From Echinicola marina (GTDB taxonomy: Bacteria; Bacteroidota; Bacteroidia; Cytophagales; Cyclobacteriaceae), in NCBI RefSeq assembly GCF_020463795.1, contig NZ_CP080025.1, positions 375,001-439,000 of the forward strand: a stretch of DNA of 64,000 nt, given 5' to 3'. Of this stretch, positions 51,967 to 62,300 are shown piece by piece. The first letter of the stretch is position 1. The number at the start of each line of letters is the position of its first letter. The position numbers and the translations under genes were made by a program. The notes under the pieces were generated by a model. It saw only the letters and a list, made by a program, of their open reading frames with translations, did no database searches and was not told where the DNA came from.

Positions 51967-54291
51967 TTATTTCCTTTTGAACTCCGATATTTTTTCCTGC
52001 GGAACAAGCACTTTGTGCACTTTTTCCACCGTCAGTTCTTTTTCAAGATCGAAACCGGCAGATTTCCTGATATCTCTGGAAGAAGCCCCCACATGGACGG
52101 TATATTTTCCAGCTTCTGCTATCCATGCGCTTCGTTCCGAAACGAAAGAAGCAAGTGAGCGTGCATCCAGCACGAATGTAATGGTTTGCGATTCGCCGGG
52201 CGCCAATAATTTCGTTTTTGCAAAATTCTTCAATTCTTTCACCGGCTTGTCCATAGCTTTGCCGGGGGCAGCCAGATACAACTGTACCACTTCCCGTCCC
52301 GCCTTGTTGCCTGTGTTTTTGACATCTGCCGTTACTTCAATCTCATTTTCAAAAGTTTCTGAACTCAGCTTCAGGTTGTCATAAGAAAAATCGGTGTAAG
52401 ACAATCCAAACCCAAATTCATAAGCCGGATTAACTGCAAACGAATCGTAATAGCGATAGCCCACGTAAATTCCCTCCTCGTGCACCACTTTCTCCGGATT
52501 TTCAGCGGGTGTGCCGGGAAAATTCTTCGCGGTGGGAACGTCGGGGTAATCCAGAGGAAACGTTGTAGCTAATTTTCCAGAAGGATTTACTTTTCCGGTG
52601 AGGATATCCGCCATAGCATTGCCACCCTCCTGCCCCGGTTGCCAGGCCAGCAATATCGCATCCGCCATATCTCTCCAACTTGCAGTCTCAATCACTCCGC
52701 CAATATTCAGGACTACCACTACTTTCTTCCCTTTTGCCCTAAATGCTTCCGACACATTCTTCAGCAGGTTCTTTTCCCCTGCCGTCAGGTAAAAGGTTTC
52801 CAGCTTCCGGTCGCCTCCTTCGCCAAACACCCGCATTATGCTAACCATGGCAATATCGCATTCCTCCGCTTTCTGTCGGATCATGCTCGCATCTAGCGGC
52901 AATTCACCCAGTATGCTATCGGGTTTTGGCATAGCGGTAATCAAACTATCCGCTTCAAGGTTCTGCGGTTTTCCTTTTTTCAAGTAGTCGATGTACTGTT
53001 CGCGAAGGGTAGCATCGATCTCGTACCCCGCATTTTCCAGTCCCTGAGCTAAGGATATGCTGTACTCGTTGTTGACCATTCCGCTGCCCGTGCCCCCTAC
53101 GGTCAGTTTGTAGGAATAATTTCCGAAAGGCGCTACCTTTTTAATATCCGGTTCTAATGGCAGAATATCAGTATCATTTTTTAACAATACCATGGATTCT
53201 CCTGCAGCTTCACGGGCAATTTTTATACTTTCTTTAAAATTTGGTTTATTGGAGTAGGAATAATCTTTATAAGTAGAGGTGCGGGTGATTACATCCAGAA
53301 TACGGGCGATATTTCTGTCCACCGCCTCCATCTCAAGGCTACCGTTTTCCAGCGCTTCGGCGATGGCATCTGACCAGTCCTGCAACCCCGGCATCAGCAG
53401 GTCGTTGCCGGCTTTCATTTGCTCCACCGGATCATCACCGCCGTACCAATCGGTAAGTACAAATCCATCAAACCCCCATTCTTTTCGCAAAATGATTTCC
53501 AGCAATTCTTCGCTTTGCGGCGTATAGGTGCCATTCACTTTATTATAGGACGACATTACCGTCCAGGGATCACCTTCTTTCACGGCTATTTCAAAACCCC
53601 GCAGATAAATCTCCCGCAATGCCCTTTGGTTTACAACTGCATCTATGGTTCTCCTGTTTGTTTCCTGGTTATTCGCTACAAAATGCTTGACGGCCGTGCC
53701 AATTCCCTGCGACTGTATCCCCCGTACCAATGCGGCTCCCATTTTTCCGGAAATCAGCGGGTCTTCGGAATAGTATTCAAAACTTCGCCCTCCCAGCGGA
53801 TCGCGGTGAATGTTCATGGCCGGCGACAACAAAATATCCACGCCGTATTCCAGCGCTTCATGGCCCATAGCGTTCCCCACCTTTTCCACCAACTGCGGAT
53901 CCCAGCTGGAAGCTACCAAGGTCCCCACGGGAAATGCCGTGCAATAGTAAGTTTCAGGATCTTCCGGGCGGTGTGGGGCTATTCGAAGTCCCGCAGGACC
54001 ATCCGACAACATAATGGAAGGGATGCCCAAATGAACAAACGGATAGGTGTAACCGCCCACTGCTGTTATATTTTTCTGTTTTCTTCCCGGCAGGGGCACT
54101 GGCACTACCTCCCTCCTTTTGGCGCCGGTCACTATCAGCGATTTTTCTTCTATGGTCATAGCATCTATAACTTCCTGTACCGGGCTTTCGCCCAGCCTGG
54201 GGTGTTTATCCGTTGTACAGGATAGATTTATAGTGAGGAAAGAAGAGAGAAGTAAAAGGGTTGAGTATTTAATATGATTAGAAAATTTCAT
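51967..54291 (-). CDS. GH3-family beta-glycosidase, secreted lipoprotein
   Basis: 774 residues with a lipobox (TINLSC, cysteine at about 25). It has the GH3 N-terminal barrel (about 35-330), in which GFDGFVLTDWYGG carries the aspartate nucleophile and HFVANNQETNRR follows the family pattern. The GH3 C-terminal domain (about 365-620) and a fibronectin-III-like end (about 670-745, VTADVKNTGNKAGREVVQLYL) follow. Likely exo-acting on beta-linked glucose, xylose or similar. The gap to the SGNH gene upstream is 290 bases, the largest within the locus. Confidence 0.92.
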   Translation of the reverse strand: MKFSNHIKYSTLLLLSSFLTINLSCTTDKHPRLGESPVQEVIDAMTIEEKSLIVTGAKRREVVPVPLPGRKQKNITAVGGYTYPFVHLGIPSIMLSDGPAGLRIAPHRPEDPETYYCTAFPVGTLVASSWDPQLVEKVGNAMGHEALEYGVDILLSPAMNIHRDPLGGRSFEYYSEDPLISGKMGAALVRGIQSQGIGTAVKHFVANNQETNRRTIDAVVNQRALREIYLRGFEIAVKEGDPWTVMSSYNKVNGTYTPQSEELLEIILRKEWGFDGFVLTDWYGGDDPVEQMKAGNDLLMPGLQDWSDAIAEALENGSLEMEAVDRNIARILDVITRTSTYKDYSYSNKPNFKESIKIAREAAGESMVLLKNDTDILPLEPDIKKVAPFGNYSYKLTVGGTGSGMVNNEYSISLAQGLENAGYEIDATLREQYIDYLKKGKPQNLEADSLITAMPKPDSILGELPLDASMIRQKAEECDIAMVSIMRVFGEGGDRKLETFYLTAGEKNLLKNVSEAFRAKGKKVVVVLNIGGVIETASWRDMADAILLAWQPGQEGGNAMADILTGKVNPSGKLATTFPLDYPDVPTAKNFPGTPAENPEKVVHEEGIYVGYRYYDSFAVNPAYEFGFGLSYTDFSYDNLKLSSETFENEIEVTADVKNTGNKAGREVVQLYLAAPGKAMDKPVKELKNFAKTKLLAPGESQTITFVLDARSLASFVSERSAWIAEAGKYTVHVGASSRDIRKSAGFDLEKELTVEKVHKVLVPQEKISEFKRK

Positions 54292-54444
54292 TTTTTAATA
54301 TTTAGAATCTCCTTATTAGAAGAAGATGTAAGTTGCTATTTATCGTTTGTCCTCAAACCCGACAGGCTTTCCTTTTGTCTTGATAAAAAAGGAATAAGTC
54401 TCGAAGTGATTCTTCTGGGAAAATCTAGGCTGTGAATTAAAATG

Positions 54445-54591
54445 CTAACATTTGAACGTATTCAATTCAAGGCCGGAGTATATGTCGTTAGTCCATCCTT
54501 CGAAAACTACATGTTGGTATTTCTTGTTGATGGTGACATAAGCAGCAAATTTTGAAGCCAATTTTGCTGTTGCCGGCACATTCAAAACCAT
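54445..54591 (-). CDS. Small open frame overlapping the SGNH gene, possible remnant
   Basis: 48 codons from ATG at 54591, shifted by one base against the end of the SGNH gene. The peptide (MVLNVPATAKLASKFAAYVT..., ending NTFKC) has ordinary amino-acid composition and the frame runs through the otherwise empty gap before GH3. It could be a short coupled gene, a readthrough tail of a longer ancestral SGNH protein after a frameshift, or chance. No homologue recognised. Confidence 0.25.
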   Translation of the reverse strand: MVLNVPATAKLASKFAAYVTINKKYQHVVFEGWTNDIYSGLELNTFKC

Positions 54592-55292
54592 TTTACAATT
54601 TCACCGGCGATCAGTTCGTGCCCACGGCGATTGGGATGATTTACATGCGACATATAGGCTTTAATATCTCCTTCTTCACGAGCCTTCTTTTGAAACTCCG
54701 CAAACGGATCTGCCAGGCCTACGCCATATTTGGCCGCCAGTTTTCTGATCTGCTCCGCATGCTGCTCCAGCTGATTGCCCGGCGCCAGGATATCGTGCCG
54801 CTGGTCGGGCGACGGCGTAACGAGGATCACCTTTAAGTTTGCTTCCAAGGCTTCCCCGATCATCTTTTCCCAGGCCACTCCGGACCTTTCCAGACCAATA
54901 CCCAGATCGTTCAGCGCGTAATCGATAAACAGCACATCGGGTTTGTGAGACAGCACATCAGTGGTGACCCGCGGCTGCCCTTTTTCGGAATACTCCCCGC
55001 CAATGGCCGTCACGATGACATTCACCACGGCATGCGGATACATTTGTTTTACTTTACCAAGTACAATATTAGGGTAAGAATCAAGGGTGTGCACCTCAGA
55101 ATTGTGCCAATAACCTGCCGGCACAGAATGCCCGTGAAAGACCAGGTTGATCGTCCTGTTATTGGGCCAGCGGGTGGTCAATTCCTTTTTAAGGTCTGAA
55201 AGATAAGTAGCAGTATCTGCCACATTCAGGTTCTGTGCCACGGAACATGTGGACATCAGGAAAATCGAAAACGCAAAAATTATAACTCTCAT
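54582..55292 (-). CDS. SGNH/GDSL-type esterase, secreted
   Basis: 236 residues, signal peptide ending near CSVAQ. SGNH blocks: FHGHSVPAG (about 51-59, Ser nucleophile; the usual GDS is GHS), the Gly of AIGGEY, the Asn of YALNDLG and the His of NHPNRRGH. The Asp normally three residues before that His is replaced by His (HVNHP), as it appears in some polysaccharide-esterase relatives. It probably removes acetyl or similar esters from the glycan. It is followed by 290 bases before GH3. Confidence 0.8.
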   Translation of the reverse strand: MRVIIFAFSIFLMSTCSVAQNLNVADTATYLSDLKKELTTRWPNNRTINLVFHGHSVPAGYWHNSEVHTLDSYPNIVLGKVKQMYPHAVVNVIVTAIGGEYSEKGQPRVTTDVLSHKPDVLFIDYALNDLGIGLERSGVAWEKMIGEALEANLKVILVTPSPDQRHDILAPGNQLEQHAEQIRKLAAKYGVGLADPFAEFQKKAREEGDIKAYMSHVNHPNRRGHELIAGEIVKWF

Positions 55293-55303
55293 TTTAAAAT
55301 TAT

Positions 55304-57859
55304 TTACCAGGATACCAACAGCTCGCCGGTCACTCCTTCCGCTACATAACTGTTACCAAACTCTTTTTCTCCTTTTTTAGAAGATATCTTTCCTGTTTTC
55401 CAGGGATATCCGCTATTCAGGTAGAAATTGATCTCATCTTCTGAAATTCCTTCGTCGGGATATATCCTTACAGTCGCATTTTCAAGTCCCGAAACCTGCA
55501 ACCTCCGGGTAATTCCCAGTTCGCCGGAATGCATTTCTTTGCAGGAAACTATGCCGTTTTGCTGTTCCACAAATACACGGCACTCGCGATTCCAGGCCGT
55601 AGGAAAAGAATAGGTCGCAAAACCATCTTCCAATTCCGTGTCGTAGCCCAACAACACTGGCGCTCCCTGACCAAATTTAAACCGGTGATCCACCGTAGTG
55701 TTCGGCACGTATCCGGCAAAGAAAAACCCATTGTTGCTGCGCGAAATGCTCAGCACCGGACTTTTTACCGCAGGATCGCGTTTGTCCACGGCATATTCCA
55801 ACCCGCACTCTTTGAGCGCATAGCGCAAATAAGAAGGCCCGGTGAAATATTTTGCGGGATCGTCGGGCTCCAGCAACCGCTCCCCTTCAAAATGGCTGGA
55901 ATTTGTGCCGCGCAAATAAATGACCTTCCCGTCTTTCCAACCGGGATGCTGCCTCACCCAGAGCGCATCGCGCGAATGATTTCCCTGCGACATTTTTACC
56001 AAAACACGCGTGTAAGGATCCTTCCGGTCTTTTACCTGGCTTCTCAAACCGCCGCCTGAAAACAAGGCGTCGTGCCGGATCGTTTTCGGATATTTCTTTT
56101 TCAAAATATCGTTTTCATAATTCCCTGTAATGCTAAACTCTCCCTCCAGCGGGTCATCATTCCTGAGATTAACTAGCGAAAGAAACTCCTCGCCTGCACG
56201 ATCCGACGGCCCATAGATGATCACTTTTCCACCACTTTTCACAAATTCCATCAATTGTTTTTCATACTCCGATCCGGCATCGGGAACAATGGTCATCAGC
56301 ACCGATTCGTCGAATAGATCCGGCTGATTTTGTAAAGCAGACTTAAAATTTCCGGTGGAGATCACTGTATTCAGTGGCAACCCATTGTTGATGGCCTGGC
56401 GGATAAACCAATCGCCATAGTAAATTTCTGACAGGCGATCTGGCTGCATACGTGCCCACTGATGGTATTCTTCAAAGGGATATACCCAGACCAGGGGACC
56501 CGGAGCCGTGGGGGCATCGTACCTGGCTTTCAGGATATGCGGTATTACCTCGTCCGGAACCTGGGTGGGCATATTCCCATAAGAATCATCTATCGTTAAA
56601 AAGTTCAAATGTGTGGGTAGCGCCACTTCTCCCTTCCCGTTGATGCGGGCCACCGACATGGGCAGGTAAATATCGTGAGGCTCACGGCCATAGCGATCAA
56701 GCCATGGGCTGTTGAGCCACCAGGGATCGTGTGTATAGTACCGGAAAATATAACGGTCATCGGGCAGCTCTGCCATTCGCGACAGGTATCCGACCAGCTC
56801 CAGTCCGAAATCGCCGTCGAGCGCCGCCCAGGGAGAATTGGGCGGCGGCAGTATGTTGAAATCACCTTCATAAATGGCCTTTAGGTCAACGCCGTCCTTG
56901 GCCAGGTCGACCCCTGTGGAGAGGTTTGTGCCGCGGGTTTCAATCCTGAAACCAGGACATTCCTTGCGAAACAGGCTCCAGAAGTCGATGATCTTTTTGC
57001 GGGTATCTTCCAGCTTATCCGCATTGAAACCAGTACCGGTGAAAATAGTTCCTGTAGACGCCCAGGGCTCCATGCCAAACCCGAATCCATTGCTGAACCA
57101 GATATAATCAAAATCCAGGTCTGACAGGAAATGCTGGCTCTGGCGGCCAAAGAAAGTGCCAAAAGGCGTACCCCCGGGGATACCGTTCGGAAACCCAGCG
57201 TATGCAGCGTCATCGGCATTCAGCGTAGCATAGCTAAACACAAATGATTTGTGCCCCATAGCACTGCCTTCCAGTATTTCCGGATGCTTTTCATACTTGA
57301 AAGGCGATTTGGCAAATTCAGGCCCGGGATCGAAAGTAGCCCCGATCCTCACTGGCTTTCCGGTAATCGCCTCTCCTGTTTCTTTCAGTGTATTGACAAT
57401 AAGTTTAAGATCTTTGTAGGTAAAATCCGGCGGATTCTCCATGTACAAATAGGCCCGCTCGTGAAGCGACAGCTCTTTAGGACCGGAGCCCACTTCATGT
57501 TCTGTGTTTGGATTTCCGATATATTTGGACCATTCCAGCGGCTGGTTGAGATCTCCCGAATAATCGAGTATTTCCGAGCCATCTGCCGTCCAGAGCATCA
57601 CCGAAACGGTATCGGCGTGCCTGAGCAAAGAATGCCACTGGGTAAACATTTCCGACGCTACTTTTTTAAAGTAGGCTTCATCGTTTTGCTTGAAAGGCTT
57701 CAAAGAGGCTTCCAGTGTAATGTTGTGGAACGGTTTTCCTTTTAATGATGTTTCCACCAACGGACGAGGATCCTGCCCGGGTGTTTTATTAGAAATGCCG
57801 CTGCATCCCTCCAGTACCAGCAGCAGCGAAATCAACACTAAAATTTTACTTTTAAACAT
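55304..57859 (-). CDS. Large surface lipoprotein of unknown function in the polysaccharide locus
   Basis: 851 residues from the ATG at 57859, which gives a proper lipobox (LVLEGC); an ATG 14 codons earlier would spoil the signal peptide. The N-terminal half looks like a barrel-type carbohydrate-active domain (FHNITLEASLKPF, VRIGATFDPGPEF, YIWFSNGFGFGMEPW, FRIETRGTNLS, RYYTHDPWWLNSPW). From about 560 there is a Rossmann-like domain (LMTIVPDAGSEYEKQLMEFVKSGGKVIIYGP) like the trimerisation domain of GH42-type enzymes, then beta-rich ends. It may be an unclassified glycoside hydrolase; catalytic residues cannot be assigned by eye. Confidence 0.6.
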   Translation of the reverse strand: MFKSKILVLISLLLVLEGCSGISNKTPGQDPRPLVETSLKGKPFHNITLEASLKPFKQNDEAYFKKVASEMFTQWHSLLRHADTVSVMLWTADGSEILDYSGDLNQPLEWSKYIGNPNTEHEVGSGPKELSLHERAYLYMENPPDFTYKDLKLIVNTLKETGEAITGKPVRIGATFDPGPEFAKSPFKYEKHPEILEGSAMGHKSFVFSYATLNADDAAYAGFPNGIPGGTPFGTFFGRQSQHFLSDLDFDYIWFSNGFGFGMEPWASTGTIFTGTGFNADKLEDTRKKIIDFWSLFRKECPGFRIETRGTNLSTGVDLAKDGVDLKAIYEGDFNILPPPNSPWAALDGDFGLELVGYLSRMAELPDDRYIFRYYTHDPWWLNSPWLDRYGREPHDIYLPMSVARINGKGEVALPTHLNFLTIDDSYGNMPTQVPDEVIPHILKARYDAPTAPGPLVWVYPFEEYHQWARMQPDRLSEIYYGDWFIRQAINNGLPLNTVISTGNFKSALQNQPDLFDESVLMTIVPDAGSEYEKQLMEFVKSGGKVIIYGPSDRAGEEFLSLVNLRNDDPLEGEFSITGNYENDILKKKYPKTIRHDALFSGGGLRSQVKDRKDPYTRVLVKMSQGNHSRDALWVRQHPGWKDGKVIYLRGTNSSHFEGERLLEPDDPAKYFTGPSYLRYALKECGLEYAVDKRDPAVKSPVLSISRSNNGFFFAGYVPNTTVDHRFKFGQGAPVLLGYDTELEDGFATYSFPTAWNRECRVFVEQQNGIVSCKEMHSGELGITRRLQVSGLENATVRIYPDEGISEDEINFYLNSGYPWKTGKISSKKGEKEFGNSYVAEGVTGELLVSW

Positions 57860-57939
57860 ATGTAATCTTAAATTTATCTGCTCTCTAAAAATCTTCCTCA
57901 TCGGGATTTGATCCCGGTGAGGAACATATCATTAACTGA

Positions 57940-59361
57940 TTAATATCCGGGGTTCTGTTTCATTTCAGGATTGATCTCAATTTCCCTTTGCGGGATTGGC
58001 ATTATCAACTCGTGATCTTTTACTGAGAAATTTACACCTTTATTTTTAAAGTAGTCGTCGATCTCTTCCTGCGCGCGCGCTGTCCGCACCAGGTCAAACC
58101 AGCGGTGGGCCTCAAAAGCCAGCTCCACCCTTCGTTCGTGTGCTATCGCTTCCCGCATGTCTTCCTGGCTAAGCCCAAGGTGCGGTGATAAATCAACCCT
58201 GTCCCTCACCGCATTTATATATTCTTCGGCATCTTCCGGCTTGCCCTGCTCATTGAGCGCTTCGGCGTACATCAGCAAAACATCGGCATACCTCAAAACC
58301 GTAAAATTGATAGAACCATCCCGGGGATTTTCCAAGTTCAGGTCCACAAATTTCAACCCGTGACGAGCGTAAAATTTCTCTTCTGAAGCCGGGGCGATCG
58401 TATCGCCTACGGATGCTCTTTTTCTCTCTCCTTCTTCATAGGCATTCATCAGATCGAGTGTCGGATTGATCCTGCCGGAGCCCTGCTGGTTGTTGGCCAA
58501 CAAGCCTACCGTGGCCGGTGTAAACAACACTGAATATTGATTGCCCAGGTTATCTCCGGATATAAATTTCAGTTCAAAAATTGATTCAGAAAGATTTTCG
58601 TTGCCCGCGGAAAACAGGCTTTTGTAATCGTCTACCAGAGAATAATCCTTGGAATCGATCACTTCCTTAAGCTTTGGTGCGGCCAGATCGTACTTCTTTT
58701 GGGTAAGATAAACTTTTCCCAGGAGCGTTTTCACCGTACCGACCGAGACGTATCCTTTGTCGGGATTCATGGCTTCCGGCAACAACGATTCCGCATCCTT
58801 CAAGTCGATTTCGATCATCGTGTAGACCTCCTCCTTGGATTTCAGCGAAAGATCAGAGGCATAAATTTCTTCCGGACTACGAAATTCCACGTCGGCAACG
58901 GGAGCTTTCCCAAAAGTCTGCACGAGGAAGAAATAGCAGAAAGCCCTGATGAACCTCGCCTCGCCCATTATCCGGTCGTTTACTTCCTGATCAATGTTAG
59001 CCGTATTCAGCCGGTTGATGATCACATTGCACCGGGCAACTGTATAAAGCGCCTTGTTCCACGCATTTTCAATGATCGGGTTTTCGGAAGTGATGATCAT
59101 TTCGTCAAATTCCACTTCGGCTGCAGACGATGAAGAAATGGAAATCTCCGCATTGTCTGACGTCAGCTCACCGATATAAAACATCTCGGACGTATACAGG
59201 CCTTTGAAAGAGGCGTATATTCCCAACATCGAGGTTTCAAAATCATTTTCCGTAAGGTAATAATTCTTGTCATTGATCTGGTTTTCCGGCTCCAGCTCCA
59301 GGAAATCTGCGCAGGAAGTGAAGGCAAGCAAGAGGAGCAGTATGAATATGTAATTCTTCAT
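57940..59361 (-). CDS. SusD/RagB-family glycan-binding lipoprotein
   Basis: 473 residues, lipobox AFTSC (cysteine at about 17), then the SusD signature FLELEPENQINDKNYYLTENDFE and the usual end LIMPIPQREIEINPEMKQNPGY. Four TPR-like helical pairs with inserted loops are expected. It forms the lid of the SusC channel and captures oligosaccharides on the cell surface. It lies 18 bases after the SusC gene, the standard pairing. Confidence 0.93.
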   Translation of the reverse strand: MKNYIFILLLLLAFTSCADFLELEPENQINDKNYYLTENDFETSMLGIYASFKGLYTSEMFYIGELTSDNAEISISSSSAAEVEFDEMIITSENPIIENAWNKALYTVARCNVIINRLNTANIDQEVNDRIMGEARFIRAFCYFFLVQTFGKAPVADVEFRSPEEIYASDLSLKSKEEVYTMIEIDLKDAESLLPEAMNPDKGYVSVGTVKTLLGKVYLTQKKYDLAAPKLKEVIDSKDYSLVDDYKSLFSAGNENLSESIFELKFISGDNLGNQYSVLFTPATVGLLANNQQGSGRINPTLDLMNAYEEGERKRASVGDTIAPASEEKFYARHGLKFVDLNLENPRDGSINFTVLRYADVLLMYAEALNEQGKPEDAEEYINAVRDRVDLSPHLGLSQEDMREAIAHERRVELAFEAHRWFDLVRTARAQEEIDDYFKNKGVNFSVKDHELIMPIPQREIEINPEMKQNPGY

Positions 59362-59379
59362 GATCTTAATATTTTGTGG

Positions 59380-62300
59380 TTAAAATGACACCCTCAGTCC
59401 TAAAGTGAATATCCTCGGTATGGGATAGGAGAAATAATCTATACCGCTGGCTGCAATGTTGTCGCCGGTAGAGCTGGCCTCCGGGTCATAGCCGGGATAG
59501 TCTGTGAAGGTATAGACATTGGAGATATCTCCGTACACAGACAGTCCGGAGAGGTTAATTTTTTCCAATGTTTGCCGCTGAAATGTATAGGAAAGATTAA
59601 TGTTCTTGATCCTGACATAAGATCCGTCAAACAAATACCGCGAATTGGAGCTTATCCCTTTCGCGTAATCACTCCTGATGGCACGGGGCGTGAAACCGTT
59701 GCCGGGGTCGTCCAAAGATTTCCAACGCTCATCGGTAACGGCCAATTGATTTTGTACGCCTGCCGCATTGAGGATGATCTCGCCGCCCTGGAAGTACACG
59801 TCATTGCCCTGAGACCCCGTCACACTTATGCTGAGTGCGAAATTGTCATACTCCAACCGGTTATTGAACCCAAAGGTATAGTCGGGCCAGGGATCGCCTA
59901 CAAAGGTTTTGTCGTCGTTGGTGATCACCCCATCACCGTTGACGTCTTCAAACTTCAGGTCTCCCGGTTGCACGTCGGGATGTTGTTTCGGATGGGCATC
60001 CACATCGTCCCAATCCTGAAATACACCAATAGCATGCAGCATGTAAAAGCTGGAAATCGGCCTTCCTACTTCTGTAAACTGGTAGGCAGAATTTTCAATT
60101 CTGGCATTATCTGAATTGAGTACCAACACTTTATTTTTGTTTACCCCGATATTGAAATTGGAGTTCCAAGAGAAATTCCCTGTGTTGACGACAACGGCAT
60201 CCAATGTGAATTCCAACCCTTTGTTTTCCAGCTCGCCAATGTTTTGGGTGGACGCTGAAAACCCTGAAATCGCTGGCAAAGAGGCGTTAAGCAGCAGATC
60301 TTTTTTATGATTTTTATAGGCATCAACAGAAAGTGTGAGGCGATTGTCGAACAAAGCGACATCCAGCCCGATGTTGGTTTGCAGCGATCTTTCCCAGGTG
60401 AGGTTTTCATTTGCCAGGCTTTGGGGAATGATCCCTAGGGCTGCCTGGTTGCTTGAAACATACCGCGTAGTGCCCAACAACCCGATGTGCGCATAATTTC
60501 CGATAAGGTTATTTCCAGAAACTCCGTAGCTGGCCCTTATTTTCAGATTATCGATAAAGGTGACAGATTGCATAAAAGGCTCTTCAGATATCCGGTACCC
60601 CACCGAAAATGAAGGGAATGTACCCCATCGGTTATTGGGGCCAAACCTCGAGCTTCCGTCGCGGCGCACGGTACCGGTAACCAGGTATTTCCCTTTGTAA
60701 GTATAGTTTACCCTGGCCAACAAAGAAAGCATGGACCATTCCGAAACATAGTTGGTTCCGGCGTTTACGTTTCCTCCTGCGAGGTATTCGATATGGTCGG
60801 TGGGAAAATCAGTGGCGCCTGCCTGTAACCAATCCGTTTTGTCTTTTTGCGCAGTGAAACCGACAATGGCATCCACATCGTGAACTCCATTGATCGATCG
60901 ACGGTAGTTAAGCACATTTTCGTTTAACCAGTTCAGATTTGTTCTTTGGTGAACACCCGCTGTGGCCAAACTGGTCTTGGCACCCCATTCACCAATTTCA
61001 GAAGATTTCCATAGCCTGGTATGGTCGGCTATGTAGTTTATCCCTATGGAAGATTTAAGCGTTAAGCCTTCGACAATTTCATATTCCAGATAGTTGTTGG
61101 TAAATACATTGGTAGAACTGCGCGTGTCACTAAACTCATCAATGATCAACAGTGGATTTTCCACCGGCACGCCCAACGGGTCCAGCAGCTCTGAAGTATA
61201 GTTTCCGTTTTTATCATAAACCGAAAGCGCTGGGGAGCTGGCCAATGCTGCCGATATTAGTCCGCGCTGGCCCAGATGCCCCTCCGCTCTGGCAAACTTA
61301 CCCCAGGAATGCGATCCAGCTATAGAAATCCCCAGCTTGAGCCTTTTGGTAAGGTAAGCGTCAATATTGGATCGCAGGTTGAATTTCTTAAAATCCGATC
61401 CTTTAATGATTCCCTCCTGATTAAAGTATCCACCGGAAACATAATAGTCAACCCCTTCCTTACCTCCACTAGCCGAAAGCTGGTAACTTTGGACAACCGA
61501 CGGACGGAAAATAACATCCTGCCAGTTGGTGTTTACGGTGATGGCTTCCGGGTTTCGGAATTCAGGTTTTACTCTTGTACCGGCAGATCTTACTTCATTG
61601 GGATCTGAAGCGTTGCCACCCGAAAGCACCCAGGCATTATCCCTTCCATCAGCCACAAATTCAGCAAATTGGCGGGCATTTAGCATGTCCAGCTTATTGG
61701 CTATCATTTGTACGCCATTGCTAACATCGAAGTTAATTTTAGATTGTCCCTGCTTTCCTCTCTTCGTGGTAATAATGACCACTCCATTTGCCCCCCTGGA
61801 TCCGTAAATGGCTGTTGCTGAAGCATCTTTCAGTATCTCTATGGATTCGATATCCGCAGGGTTTATATTGGTCAGGGGATTTATCTTGCTGGCCGTGTTT
61901 TGTGCCATCCCCCCGGAGGAAAATGAATTCCCATTGAAACTGCTGACATCCGAACCTGATCCGCCTGCGCCCATGGCAAAACCGTCAATCACATACAGCG
62001 GTTGGTTGCCACCGGTAATCGAGCTAACACCCCTGATGACAATGTTTACATTACCGCCAGGAGCTCCTGTTGTTTGGGTGATCTGTGTTCCCGCAATTTT
62101 TCCCTGCATCATCTGATCGAAACTTGGAGAAGGTATGGATAAAAGCTCCTTTCCGGAAATGGTACCTACGGCACCGGTAAGATCGCTTTTTTTCTGCGTT
62201 CCATACCCAACCACCACCACTCCTTCCAGGCTCTTAAGATCTTCCTCCAACGCAACATCCACGGTAGTCTGGTTCCCGATCTGTACCTCCTTGCTAAGGT

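Noticed and set aside
53419-54225. 268-codon plus-strand frame opposite the GH3 gene
   Set aside because: It lies wholly antisense to a well-supported GH3 gene, has no recognisable domain and unusual composition. A codon-bias shadow in G+C-richer DNA.
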